Shown here piece by piece: positions 35,342 to 44,522 of a stretch of 64,000 bases of DNA. The position numbers were made by a program, and so were the translations under genes. The notes beneath the pieces were generated by a model, which was not told where the DNA came from, did not search any database, and was given only the letters and a program-made list of their open reading frames with translations. Position 1 is the first letter of the stretch, and each line of letters begins with the position of its first letter. Origin of the DNA: Burkholderiaceae bacterium (lineage in GTDB: Bacteria; Pseudomonadota; Gammaproteobacteria; Burkholderiales; Burkholderiaceae_C); the NCBI GenBank assembly GCA_030695205.1, contig JAUYTN010000033.1, forward strand, positions 186,001 through 250,000, written 5' to 3'.

Positions 35342-35740
35342 TCACGGCTGGCGGGCGGCCTTGGCCAGCAGCACCTTGGCCTGCTTTTCATGGAGTTTGA
35401 CCTCGTCCAGGTTCGCTTGCAGGTCGGCCATTTGCTCTTCGAGTTGGCGCTTGTGGTCGGCCAGCACCCGCAAAAACTTCTCCAGCTGCGGCGCGGTGTC
35501 GCGCGGGCTGTCGTACATGTCGATGATGTCTTTGGCCTCGGTCAGGGACAGGCCCAGCCGCTTGGCGCGCAGGGTCAGCTTGAGGCGGGTGCGGTCGCGG
35601 GCGCTGTACTGCCGCACCCGCCCGCCCGGACCGGTGCGCTCGGGTTGCAGCAGGCCCATGTCTTCGTAGAACCGGATGGCGCGGGTCGTGAGATCAAACT
35701 CACGCGCCAAGTCGCTGATGGAAAAGTTGCTGGAAACCAT
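35342..35740 (-). CDS. liuR: MerR-family transcriptional regulator LiuR
   Basis: A 132-residue MerR protein: winged HTH at about residues 5-75 (FSISDLAREFDLTTRAIRFYEDMGLL, with RVRQYSARDRTRL) and a C-terminal coiled coil (about 80-120) for dimerisation. It has no Cys cluster, so it is not a metal sensor. LiuR-type regulators repress branched-chain catabolic genes, sensing a pathway intermediate. The neighbours paaI-like and liuA and the palindromes support the name. Confidence 0.82.
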   Translation of the reverse strand: MVSSNFSISDLAREFDLTTRAIRFYEDMGLLQPERTGPGGRVRQYSARDRTRLKLTLRAKRLGLSLTEAKDIIDMYDSPRDTAPQLEKFLRVLADHKRQLEEQMADLQANLDEVKLHEKQAKVLLAKAARQP

Positions 35741-35873
35741 GCGGGCATGGTAGCGGCAATTGGCCGCGCCAAGCGCCCTCCGGAGCAGGAGGGCGAGGGT
35801 TGCAAACGCAGGCGGGTGTATAAAGCCAAGGGATCGTCAACCGTCCCGAAACAGGACACACCGCAGCCTCGAC

Positions 35874-38800
35874 GTGAGCACACAACCCGCCACACCCCGC
35901 ACCGGCCCCAAGGCACCAGCCGCTGGAGCCCCCACCGCGCCGCTGGCACTGCTCGATGCCGCCGCCTTGCCATCGCCCCTGAGCGATGCTGCCGAGGCCC
36001 AGCGGGTAGGGGACATCATGACCCTGCACCTGCGCCAGATGGACGTGGCCACCACGCTGGCGCACGCCGCCCAGGAGATGGCCCAGGCCCGGGTATCCAG
36101 CCTGATCATCACCCGCCACAAGCTGCCGGTGGGCATCCTCACCGAGCGCGACATGCTGCGCCTGCTGGCCACCCACACACCCACTGACACAACTGTTGCG
36201 GTGGTCATGAGTACGCCGCTGTGCACCGCCGGACCCGAAGAACGCTTTGGTGACGTGTGGAGCCGCATGGTCAGCCGCGGGCTGCGGCACCTGGTCATCA
36301 CCGCGCCCAACGGCACCGCCCTGGGGCTGGTGAGTGAGACCGACTTTCGCAACCACACCGACCGGCACCTGCTGGCTGAGCTGGGGGACCTGTCCGACCT
36401 GGTCGAGCGCGACCTGTGCGTGCTCGACCCCGATACCCCCCTGGCCGAGGGCGTGCAGCTCATGCTGCAGCAGCGCAGCACCTACGTGCTGGTGGCACGC
36501 AAGCGCAAAGCCCTGGGCATACTGACCGAGCGGGACATTCCCCGCCTCATGACCCTGCCCAACGCCAGCGAGCGAGCGCTGGGCGAATTGGCCACTGCCG
36601 TCTTGCACACCGTGGCCGAGAGCGTGTGGATGATGGAAGCCGCCATGCTGATGCAGCGCCTGGAGGTGCGCCATCTGGTGGTGGTCGATGCCAACGGCCT
36701 GCTGGTGGGCATGGTGCAAACCCACCGCATCATGACCCGGCTGGGCGAGCATTTGCAGCAGCGCCACATCCACCAGGAGCGCCAGGCGCTGCAACAACGC
36801 TCTCAGTTTGCCGAACAGCGCCTGATGCTGGCCGGTGAGGCTGGCCACATGGGCTTTTGGGAGGTGGACTTGCTCACCGGGGCCATGACCCTGAGCGGCT
36901 ACACCAACACCCTGGTGGGCATGGAGCTGCCCGAGGGCTTGAGCACCTTCCGGGATTTCGGGCAACTCGTTGTGGAGCAAGACAGGCACCTGCTCAGCGG
37001 CCTGTTCGCGCGCGCCAGAGAGCCAGGCCATCAGCCTGTGATGGATGTGGAGTACCGCATCCGCCGCGCCAGCGACGGGACGCTGCGCTGTTTACACAGC
37101 GTAGGCCAAGCCACCCAGCCCGACGAGGCCGGACTGCCCACACGGGCGCTGGGCGTCACCACCGACATCACCGAGCGCAAGCTGCAACAGGCCCAGCTCG
37201 ACGACACCCTGACCCTGCTGCGCCAGCGCCAGGCCGAGCTGGAGCACCTGTCGCGCACCATCAACCGCTCGCCGGTGGTTGCGATGACATGGGCCACCAC
37301 ACCGGGCTGGCCGATTTGCTACGTGAGCACCAACATCACCCAGTGGGGCTACAGCGCTGCCGAACTCAAGGCCCAACACACCCCTTACGAGTCCCTGATT
37401 CACCCCGACGACCTGGCCGAGGTCAACCGCGAGATCGACCATTTTCTGACCGAGCACCACGACCAGTTCGATCAGAGCTACCGGCTGCGCGCCGCCGACG
37501 GGCGCTGGCTGCTCGTCCAGGACCACACCTGGGTGGAGCGCGATGCACAAGGCCGGGTTGAGCGCGTCCACGGCGTGCTGACCGACATCACCGAGCGCAA
37601 CTGGCTGGAACACATCAGCCGCATCGAGCGCGAGGTGCTGGCCGACCTGGCACGCGGCAGCGACCTGCCCTCGCTGCTGTCGCAGCTGGCCAGGCACCAC
37701 GAGGCACTCATGCCCGGCGTGTTGGCCTCTGTGCTGCTGCTGGGCCAGTCGGGCCAGACGCTGCACACCGGCGCAGCCCCCAGCCTGCCGCCTGACTTTG
37801 TGCAAGCCGTGAACGGCGTGTCCATCGGGCCAGAGGTTGGGTCATGTGGCACAGCCGCATTCACGGGCCGTACTGTGGTGGTCAGCGACATTGCCACCGA
37901 CCCCCTGTGGGCCAACTACAAAGACTTGGCGAAAGCCCACGGCCTGGCGGCGTGCTGGTCGGTGCCCATCAAAGACGGCCAAGGTTCGGTGCTGGGCACC
38001 TTTGCCATGTACACCCTACAGCCCCAGGCGCCCACAGCCGCCCAGGTGGCCGCCATTGAGCGCGGCGCCACCCTGGCGGGTCTGGTCATCGAGCGCGACC
38101 GCAACCAGGACATGCTGCGCAAGCTGTCGCTGGCGGTGGAGCAAAGCCCCAACTCCATCGTCATCACCAACCTGAACGCCGAAATCGAGTACGCCAACCA
38201 ATCGTTTTTCAGCAATTCGGGCTATGCCGCATCGGAAGTCTTGGGTCGCAACCCACGCTTGCTTCAGTCGGGAAAAACCCCCGCCAACACCTACCAGCAA
38301 ATGTGGGGCACGCTGACAGCGGGCATGCCCTGGAAAGGCGAGTTCACCAACCTCCGCAAAGACGGCAGCGAGTACATCGAGTCGGTGCGCATCTCGCCGG
38401 TGCAGCAGGCCAACGGGCAGGTGACCCACTACCTGGCCATCAAGGAAGACATCACCCGCCAAAAACTCGCCGAGCAGCAAATTTACCGGCTGGCCTACTT
38501 CGATGTGCTCACCGGTCTGCCCAACCGCCAGCTGCTGACCGACCGGTTCCAGCAAGCGGTGAACATCTCGCGCCGCCAGGGCGCGCCGCTGGCGCTGATG
38601 TTCATTGACCTTGACCACTTCAAGCATATCAACGACACCCTGGGCCACAGCGCGGGCGATGAGCTGCTGGTGCAGGTGGCCAGGCGGCTGGAGTCGCTGG
38701 TGCGCGCGGGTGACACCCTCTCGCGCCAGGGCGGTGACGAATTCGTGCTGGTGCTGCCGGGGTGCGGCGCTGACGAGGCGCGCGGCGTGGCCCACAAACT

Positions 38801-39800
38801 GGTGGAGCACAACACCCGCAGCTTCACCGTGGGTGGGCACGACATGGTGGTGACGCTGTCAGTGGGCATTGCCCTGTTTCCCACCGACGGGGCCGACTTT
38901 GAAGCCCTCTCCAAAAGCGCCGATGTGGCGATGTACCGCGCCAAAGAAGAGGGGCGCAACACCTTCCGCTTCTTCACGCCCGACATGCAATCGCGCTCGG
39001 GGCGCACCCTCATGCTCGAAAACTCACTGCGCACCGCCATGGACAGGGGCGAGCTGGAGCTGGTGTACCAGCCCCAAACCTCGCTGGCCAATGGCGCGCT
39101 GGTGGGCGTCGAGGCGCTGCTGCGCTGGCGCCACCCCGAGCTGGGCATGGTGTCACCCGTGGAATTCATTCCGATGGCCGAGTCAAGCGGCCAGATTCTG
39201 CGCATTGGCGAGTGGGTGCTGCGCACGGCCGCCCGCCAGGTCAAACAGTGGATGGACGAAGGGCTGGACGCCATCACCCTAGCGGTGAACCTGTCGGCGG
39301 TGCAGTTTCGCGACCCTGGCCTGGCCGCCATGGTGGCGCGGGTGCTGCACGACACCGGGCTGCCGCCCACCTGTCTGGAGCTGGAGCTGACCGAAAGCGC
39401 CGCCATGGGCGACCCGCTGGGTGCGGTGGTGGCCATGGACGAAATCAGCGCCCTGCGGGTGGCCATGTCGATTGACGACTTCGGCACCGGCTACTCGTCG
39501 CTGAGTTACCTCAAGCGCTTCAAGGTGGCCAAGCTCAAGATAGACCAGAGCTTTGTGCGCGACATCACCACAGACCCGGACGACAAGGCCATTGTGGGGG
39601 CCATCATTGGCCTGGCCAGCAACCTGGGGCTGCGCACCATCGCCGAAGGGGTGGAGACGCCCGGCCAGCTGGCGTGGCTGCGGCTGCAGGGCTGCGACGA
39701 GGCCCAGGGCTACTTTTTCAGCCCGCCGCTGTCACCCACCAACTTGCTGACTTGGGTCCGCGAGCAGGGCCTGCAGCCGGGCCAACTTCCCCACCCCTGA
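35874..39800 (+). CDS. Multi-sensor cyclic-di-GMP protein (CBS x4, PAS, GAF, GGDEF, EAL)
   Basis: A 1308-residue cytosolic regulator. Four CBS motifs (about 45-295), PAS (about 320-445), PAS_3 (about 460-590), GAF (about 600-745), PAS (about 750-870), GGDEF (about 870-1030; RQGGDEFV intact) and EAL (about 1040-1300; GVEALLRW, VNLSAVQF, LELTES, IDDFGTGYSSL, KLKIDQSF, EGVETP, all metal/substrate residues present). Both synthetic and hydrolytic c-di-GMP activities are therefore possible. The GTG at 35874 is chosen; upstream codons encode no conserved sequence. The CBS part may sense adenine nucleotides. Two hemerythrin-GGDEF genes lie convergently downstream. Confidence 0.9.
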   Translation: MSTQPATPRTGPKAPAAGAPTAPLALLDAAALPSPLSDAAEAQRVGDIMTLHLRQMDVATTLAHAAQEMAQARVSSLIITRHKLPVGILTERDMLRLLATHTPTDTTVAVVMSTPLCTAGPEERFGDVWSRMVSRGLRHLVITAPNGTALGLVSETDFRNHTDRHLLAELGDLSDLVERDLCVLDPDTPLAEGVQLMLQQRSTYVLVARKRKALGILTERDIPRLMTLPNASERALGELATAVLHTVAESVWMMEAAMLMQRLEVRHLVVVDANGLLVGMVQTHRIMTRLGEHLQQRHIHQERQALQQRSQFAEQRLMLAGEAGHMGFWEVDLLTGAMTLSGYTNTLVGMELPEGLSTFRDFGQLVVEQDRHLLSGLFARAREPGHQPVMDVEYRIRRASDGTLRCLHSVGQATQPDEAGLPTRALGVTTDITERKLQQAQLDDTLTLLRQRQAELEHLSRTINRSPVVAMTWATTPGWPICYVSTNITQWGYSAAELKAQHTPYESLIHPDDLAEVNREIDHFLTEHHDQFDQSYRLRAADGRWLLVQDHTWVERDAQGRVERVHGVLTDITERNWLEHISRIEREVLADLARGSDLPSLLSQLARHHEALMPGVLASVLLLGQSGQTLHTGAAPSLPPDFVQAVNGVSIGPEVGSCGTAAFTGRTVVVSDIATDPLWANYKDLAKAHGLAACWSVPIKDGQGSVLGTFAMYTLQPQAPTAAQVAAIERGATLAGLVIERDRNQDMLRKLSLAVEQSPNSIVITNLNAEIEYANQSFFSNSGYAASEVLGRNPRLLQSGKTPANTYQQMWGTLTAGMPWKGEFTNLRKDGSEYIESVRISPVQQANGQVTHYLAIKEDITRQKLAEQQIYRLAYFDVLTGLPNRQLLTDRFQQAVNISRRQGAPLALMFIDLDHFKHINDTLGHSAGDELLVQVARRLESLVRAGDTLSRQGGDEFVLVLPGCGADEARGVAHKLVEHNTRSFTVGGHDMVVTLSVGIALFPTDGADFEALSKSADVAMYRAKEEGRNTFRFFTPDMQSRSGRTLMLENSLRTAMDRGELELVYQPQTSLANGALVGVEALLRWRHPELGMVSPVEFIPMAESSGQILRIGEWVLRTAARQVKQWMDEGLDAITLAVNLSAVQFRDPGLAAMVARVLHDTGLPPTCLELELTESAAMGDPLGAVVAMDEISALRVAMSIDDFGTGYSSLSYLKRFKVAKLKIDQSFVRDITTDPDDKAIVGAIIGLASNLGLRTIAEGVETPGQLAWLRLQGCDEAQGYFFSPPLSPTNLLTWVREQGLQPGQLPHP

Positions 39801-39830
39801 GGGGTCCCAGAAGGGTTCCAGAACGGCCCA

Positions 39831-40949
39831 TCAGGCCAGGCTCAGCCGGTTGCCGCCTTGAAACCGGGCAAAGTTCTGCGCCGCCAGTGCCTCGCTCAGC
39901 AGCATGTGGCCGTCGGTACGGCTGCGCGGCACCCAACTGGCAATGCCCACGCTCACGGTGACCAGCTCGGCCACCGCCGACGCAGGGTGCGGGTGGGCCA
40001 ACTGCTCCACCCGCTCCACCACCCGGCGCGCGGCCTGTGCCGCGCCCTGGCGGTCGGTCTCGGGCATCAGCACCGCCAAGCGGTGGGCACCGTGGCGGGC
40101 CACCAGGTCGGTGGTGCGCTTCATGGCCTGCACCACCACCTCGGTCACCGCCTGCAGGCAGGCATCGACCAGCGGCAGCGCCATGTGTGGGGCGTGGTCT
40201 GAAAAGTGGTCCAGATCGATCACCATCACCGCCAGAGCCTCCTCGCGGCGAAAGGCGCGAGCCACCTCTTCGTCCAACCGCTGCTCGAAGTAGCGCTGGC
40301 TGGCCACCTGCAGCAAGGCATCGTGGCGGGCCTGGTGCTCCAGCTGGTGGGCCATGCTGCGCAGCCGCTGCTCGGCGCTGGCCTGCTCCAGCTGTGCCTC
40401 ACCCAGAGCCTGGGTTTTGGCCGACAGGTCCTGAAACATCACACCCACCATGTTGAGCACGGCGCGCAGCGCCTGGTCGGCGCCGGGGGAGCGTTCGGCG
40501 TGGTCGTGTGCCACCGAGGGCAACACACCAGCCTGCACCTGCGCCATCTGGCGGACCATGGCCGGGTCGGTGCCCAACACATGCAAGCCCACCCATGAGG
40601 CCAGAAAACCCATCATCCGGCTGGGCAGATCGGGCAGCTGGTCGCGCCGCCCCCAGATGTCGCGGAGGTTGTGGATGAACTGCTCGTGCTGGCGGCGGTG
40701 CAGCGCCACATGCCGCGCATCCAGCCCCACCTGCACCATCAGGGCTTCTTCGGCGGCAAACTGCACCCGGGCATAGGCCATGAGCCTGTCCACTGCCCGG
40801 CGCAGCACCCTGGCGCGGCGGTCGGAGGGGAGCGAAAGGTCAAACAAGGTACTGTGCAGCTCATTGAACAGCACCACCAGCGCGCGGTGCTGCTCGTCCA
40901 GGGCTGGCAAGCCGGTATTGAAGTGCCGGTCCCACACAAACAAGTCCAT
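39831..40949 (-). CDS. Bacteriohemerythrin with degenerate GGDEF domain
   Basis: A 372-residue protein. The hemerythrin domain (about 1-130) keeps the di-iron ligands (LDEQHRALVVLFNEL, ALHRRQHEQFI and an upstream Glu in AAEEALM). A helical linker leads to a GGDEF-like domain (about 215-365), where the signature is replaced by RHGAHRLAV, so diguanylate cyclase activity is probably lost. It resembles the next gene and is likely its diverged duplicate. Start ATG at 40949. It may act as an O2/redox-sensing partner. Confidence 0.82.
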   Translation of the reverse strand: MDLFVWDRHFNTGLPALDEQHRALVVLFNELHSTLFDLSLPSDRRARVLRRAVDRLMAYARVQFAAEEALMVQVGLDARHVALHRRQHEQFIHNLRDIWGRRDQLPDLPSRMMGFLASWVGLHVLGTDPAMVRQMAQVQAGVLPSVAHDHAERSPGADQALRAVLNMVGVMFQDLSAKTQALGEAQLEQASAEQRLRSMAHQLEHQARHDALLQVASQRYFEQRLDEEVARAFRREEALAVMVIDLDHFSDHAPHMALPLVDACLQAVTEVVVQAMKRTTDLVARHGAHRLAVLMPETDRQGAAQAARRVVERVEQLAHPHPASAVAELVTVSVGIASWVPRSRTDGHMLLSEALAAQNFARFQGGNRLSLA

Positions 40950-40998
40950 GGTGTCTCCTGTCGGCCAGCGCGTGGCCCAAGCGCCGCGCTGGGGGGTT

Positions 40999-42219
40999 TT
41001 ATTGTGCGCCCGACGCTGTGGGCACTGTGGCGGCTGTCGCCGCTGCAGAGGCTGTGGGCACAGCCGGTGTTGCGGGGGCTGCCACCGCCCGGTTGCGGCC
41101 GCTGCGCTTGGCCTCGTAGAGGGCGGCATCGGCCTGCGCCAGCAGTGCGGCGGCGGCCTGGTCCAGCGGGCCTGGCGGCGGCAGCCCGCTGGCCACCCCC
41201 ACGCTGAGGGTGACCACCGATGCCGCGTCCGAGGCGGCGTGCGCAATCGCCTGCCCGGCCACGGCCGCCACCACCCGCTGGGCAATCAGCATGGCACCGT
41301 CGCGGTCGGTGTCGGGCAACAGCACCACCAGCTCCTCGCCACCGTAGCGGGCCAGAAAATCGGTTCGTCGGTGCAAGGCACCCGCCGCTGCCCGGGCCAC
41401 GGCCTGCAAGCAGGCGTCACCGGCCTGGTGGCCGTAGGTGTCGTTGTAGCGCTTGAAAAAGTCCACATCGAGCATCAGCAGCCCCAGCGGCTGGGACTGG
41501 CGGCGGGCACGGGCCACCTCGTCGAGCAGCCACTCGTCAAAGTAGGGGCGGTTGGCAATTTGCAGCAGACCGTCTGTGCGCGACAGCGCCCGCAGCTGCA
41601 GGTTGGCGGCCTGGAGGGCGTCATTGGCCCCGGCCAGCTCGCGGGTGCGGGCCTGCACCCGCTCTTCCAGGTGCCGGTTGGCCTGGACGAGGTCGGCATT
41701 TTGCTGCGCCAGCACGTGGTACAGGTTGCCCACCATTTTCAGCAGCGCCTGCATGCCGTGGTCGTGGTGAGACGACTCCAGTTCAAAGGCCTGTGCCGGG
41801 TCCAGGCCACCCTCGATGGAGGCCATCTGCCTGGCCATGGCCTGGTCGATGCCCAGGATGTGCAGACCCAGCCACGAGGTCAGAAAACCCATGATGGTCT
41901 CGGAGGGCTGGCGCAGCTGGCTGCGCAAGGCCCACATGCTGCGCACCTGCTCCACAAACTGCCGGTGCACGCTGCGGTGCGGCTGCACGTGGCGGTCGTC
42001 CAGGCTGCACGCTGCCATCAGCGCCTCTTCGTCGGCAAAGTGGTCGGCCGCATAGGCCAGCAGCCGCTGGAAGACCGCCTCCAGCTGCTCGGCGGGAGTG
42101 TCTTCGCCCTGGAAGAGGGTGCGGTTGAGCTCATTGAACAGATCCACCAGGCCGTGGTGCTGGCGGTCCACCTCGGGCAAGCCGGTGATGAAGTTCTGGT
42201 CCCAGACGAATGCTTCCAT
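40999..42219 (-). CDS. Bacteriohemerythrin-diguanylate cyclase
   Basis: A 406-residue fusion of an O2-binding hemerythrin domain (about 1-130; VDRQHHGLVDLFNEL, QPHRSVHRQFVEQV) and a coiled linker (about 150-215) to a GGDEF domain (about 215-375) with RYGGEELVVLL, metal-binding DVDFFKRYND, and a C-terminal Ala/Thr/Pro tail. The GGEEL variant keeps the catalytic Glu pair, so c-di-GMP synthesis under O2 control is plausible. It lies 49 bp upstream of the degenerate paralogue. Confidence 0.87.
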   Translation of the reverse strand: MEAFVWDQNFITGLPEVDRQHHGLVDLFNELNRTLFQGEDTPAEQLEAVFQRLLAYAADHFADEEALMAACSLDDRHVQPHRSVHRQFVEQVRSMWALRSQLRQPSETIMGFLTSWLGLHILGIDQAMARQMASIEGGLDPAQAFELESSHHDHGMQALLKMVGNLYHVLAQQNADLVQANRHLEERVQARTRELAGANDALQAANLQLRALSRTDGLLQIANRPYFDEWLLDEVARARRQSQPLGLLMLDVDFFKRYNDTYGHQAGDACLQAVARAAAGALHRRTDFLARYGGEELVVLLPDTDRDGAMLIAQRVVAAVAGQAIAHAASDAASVVTLSVGVASGLPPPGPLDQAAAALLAQADAALYEAKRSGRNRAVAAPATPAVPTASAAATAATVPTASGAQ

Positions 42220-42281
42220 GTGTATCTCCGTGTTCGCGACCTGCGCCGGTGGCCAGGGATCAAGCTGCCCAAGCCTTCACC

Positions 42282-43127
42282 CTACCAGAGCGGCGGACCG
42301 CTGCGGCGCAATTCGGCGCGCCGGGCGGCATGGTCTGGCACCACGCTGGCCACGGTGGCCCAAAACCGGGGGCTGTGGTCCATGTGGCGCAGGTGGCTGA
42401 GTTCGTGGGCGACCACATAGTCCAGCACCTGTGGGCTGAACTGCATCAGCCGCCAGTGCAGGCGGATAGTGCCATCGGACTTGGCACTGCCCCAGCGGGT
42501 GGCGGCATTGGTCAGCAACAGGCGGCTCCAGCGCACCCGCAACAGGGGGGCAAAGTGGTCCAACCGCTGGGTGAAGTGGGCGGTGGCGGCCTGCGCCACC
42601 CAGGCACCCACGGCCCGGCGCCAGACGGCATCGGTCGCATCGGGCGCCAGGTCGGCCCAGAGCTCGTCGTCCAGGCGCTGCACCAGGGGTTGGCCGCGCC
42701 GCTGGCGCAAGGTGGCGGTGGGCAGGCTGCCATCGGCGTGGCCCGCACCCGGCACGGCAGGTATACCCCGGCGCAGCCGCAAGCCACCCCCCAGCCAGGG
42801 CAAGAGGGCACCGTCTTGCCACACCTGGCGCTGGGTCTGTCGGCTGTGGTGGCGCTCGGCCAGCTGGGCCAGTTTGGCCAGCACCCACGCGGCCTTGGCA
42901 CGCACCGCGGCATCGGCTGCATGGGCCGGTGTCTGGCGCGGAGCGCTGACTCTCAGGCCGGAGGCGTCAATCGACAGGCCAATGGTCCGCCGCTCGCTGT
43001 GGCGCAGCCAGTACGCCACTGGCTGGCCGTTGAGCACCAGCTCGCGGTTGGCCTGGGGGTGGGCCCAGCGGCGCTGCGCCTCGGGGGCGGCAGAGCCCAC
43101 CAGGGCCTGGCTGCCAGGGGCTCCCAT
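42282..43127 (-). CDS. YgjP-like metallopeptidase (DUF45/M48-related)
   Basis: A 281-residue protein with zinc motif VVAHELSHLRHMDHS in the C-terminal third (His-Glu-x2-His plus a later His) and TRWGSAKSDGTIRLHWRLMQFS, both typical of the YgjP family. The N-terminal half has RRTIGLSIDASGLRVSAP. Family members are SprT/WSS1-like in fold; the substrate is unknown. It follows the plsC stop by 9 bp. Confidence 0.82.
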   Translation of the reverse strand: MGAPGSQALVGSAAPEAQRRWAHPQANRELVLNGQPVAYWLRHSERRTIGLSIDASGLRVSAPRQTPAHAADAAVRAKAAWVLAKLAQLAERHHSRQTQRQVWQDGALLPWLGGGLRLRRGIPAVPGAGHADGSLPTATLRQRRGQPLVQRLDDELWADLAPDATDAVWRRAVGAWVAQAATAHFTQRLDHFAPLLRVRWSRLLLTNAATRWGSAKSDGTIRLHWRLMQFSPQVLDYVVAHELSHLRHMDHSPRFWATVASVVPDHAARRAELRRSGPPLW

Positions 43128-43136
43128 GGGCTTGGC

Positions 43137-43907
43137 CTAGCGCCCGGTGGGCTGGGCTACCGAGGGCGCAACAGGCGGGTAGGCCTGCGGGTCCAGGCGG
43201 CGCATTTCGGTCTCAATCCACTCCTCCACTTCGCGCATCAGCTCATCGGGCTGGCGCCCCTGGGTGGGAATGGGTGGGCCGATGGAAAAGTCCACCACAC
43301 CGGGGGTTTTGATGAAGGCCTTGCGAGGCCAGCATTTGGCCGATGTGACGGCGATGGGAATGACCGGTGCACCGGTTTCGATGGCCAGGCGTGCGCCACC
43401 GTTTTTGTACTGCCCCCTCTGGCCACGGTCGATGCGGGTGCCCTCGGGGAACATGATGACCCAGGTGCCCTGCGCCAGCAGGCGGCGGCCCTGCTCGACC
43501 ACCTTGTTGAAGGCCTCCCGCCCGCGCGAGCGGTCGATGTGGATCATGTCCATGCGTGCCATGGCCCAGCCAAAAAACGGCACGTAGAGCAGCTCTTTTT
43601 TGAACACGTAGGCCAGAGGGTGGGGCATCAGCGCCACCATGGCAAAAGTCTCCCAGGTGGACTGGTGCTTGACCAGCAGCACCGCCGGGCTGGTGGTGCC
43701 GGTGGGCAGGTTCTCAAAACCGGTGATGCGGTTGCGAATGCCCAGCAGCACCTCGCCACCACGCACCGCCACCTTAAGCCATCCGGCACACAGCCAGTAC
43801 ACCCGCGCCGGGCTGAGAAAGGGCGACGTGATCACCACCACCGTGGCCCACGGGATGACGGTCACGCCCATCCACAGAAAATGAAGCAGGGATCGAAGGA
43901 ACAGCAT
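43137..43907 (-). CDS. plsC: 1-acyl-sn-glycerol-3-phosphate acyltransferase
   Basis: Makes phosphatidic acid from lysophosphatidic acid. The 256-residue protein has the N-terminal hydrophobic helices, HQSTWE (81-86, the catalytic His-x4-acid; here Glu replaces the usual Asp), MFPEGTRIDRG and IPIAVTS motifs. The ATG at 43907 is the best start; the frame extends three codons to a TTG. The start sits at the edge of a dispersed repeat. Confidence 0.86.
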   Translation of the reverse strand: MLFLRSLLHFLWMGVTVIPWATVVVITSPFLSPARVYWLCAGWLKVAVRGGEVLLGIRNRITGFENLPTGTTSPAVLLVKHQSTWETFAMVALMPHPLAYVFKKELLYVPFFGWAMARMDMIHIDRSRGREAFNKVVEQGRRLLAQGTWVIMFPEGTRIDRGQRGQYKNGGARLAIETGAPVIPIAVTSAKCWPRKAFIKTPGVVDFSIGPPIPTQGRQPDELMREVEEWIETEMRRLDPQAYPPVAPSVAQPTGR

Positions 43908-43962
43908 TTTTATCAATCAAAAGTGGCTTTTGCGCTTGATGCGAAACAACAGTTAGCTATAC
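43906..43962 (-). repeat. Dispersed AT-rich repeat, copy 7 (plsC leader)
   Basis: On the minus strand: ATAGC (43960-43956), 17-nt spacer, CAAGCG (43938-43933), then CAAAAGCC and a T/A-rich tail ending at the plsC start codon. It fills the gap between gmhB and plsC, so it forms the plsC leader. Confidence 0.7.
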
Positions 43963-43979
43963 CCAGCAAGACCGCAGCG

Positions 43980-44522
43980 TCAGTGGACCAGGCTGTCCGC
44001 AAAGGCCTGAAGGTCGGTGTGGACCTGGGTGCCCACAGGCAAGCCCTCGGGCAGGCTGCCGTCGCGGTGCACCCAGGAGTTGCCGGTCAGCAGCAGGTGC
44101 GGCTGGCACCCGGCGGCGGCGGCGGCCTGGGCGTCCCACACCGAGTCACCCGCGGCAGGCATGTCTTTGAGCGATACGCCGTAGCGCTCGGCAATTTGCA
44201 GGTAGAGACCGGGTGCGGGCTTGCGGCAGGTGCAGGCATCGTCGGGCACATGGGGGCAAAAAAACACCGCCTCCACCCGCCCTCCCACGGCCGCCAAGGC
44301 CTTGTGCATCTTGGTGTGAATGGCGTTGAGCACGACCAGATCCAACAACCCGCGTCCAATGGCTGGTTGGTTGCTGGCAATGACCACCCGCCACCCCGCC
44401 TGGTTCAGACGGGCCACCGCCTCCAATGCACCGGGCAGGGGCTCCCACTCCTCGGGGGAGGTGATGAAATCGCTGCGCGCTCGGTTGAGTGTGCCGTCGC
44501 GGTCCAGGATCAACAGCTTCAT
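43980..44522 (-). CDS. gmhB: D-glycero-D-manno-heptose-1,7-bisphosphate 7-phosphatase
   Basis: HAD phosphatase in the ADP-heptose route to lipopolysaccharide. The 180-residue protein has motif I DRDGT (nucleophile Asp7, Asp9), motif II SNQPAIGRG and the zinc-binding Cys-His cluster CPHVPDDACTCRKP diagnostic for GmhB. It overlaps the upstream membrane protein gene by 4 bp (ATGA) and is followed by plsC. Confidence 0.92.
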   Translation of the reverse strand: MKLLILDRDGTLNRARSDFITSPEEWEPLPGALEAVARLNQAGWRVVIASNQPAIGRGLLDLVVLNAIHTKMHKALAAVGGRVEAVFFCPHVPDDACTCRKPAPGLYLQIAERYGVSLKDMPAAGDSVWDAQAAAAAGCQPHLLLTGNSWVHRDGSLPEGLPVGTQVHTDLQAFADSLVH

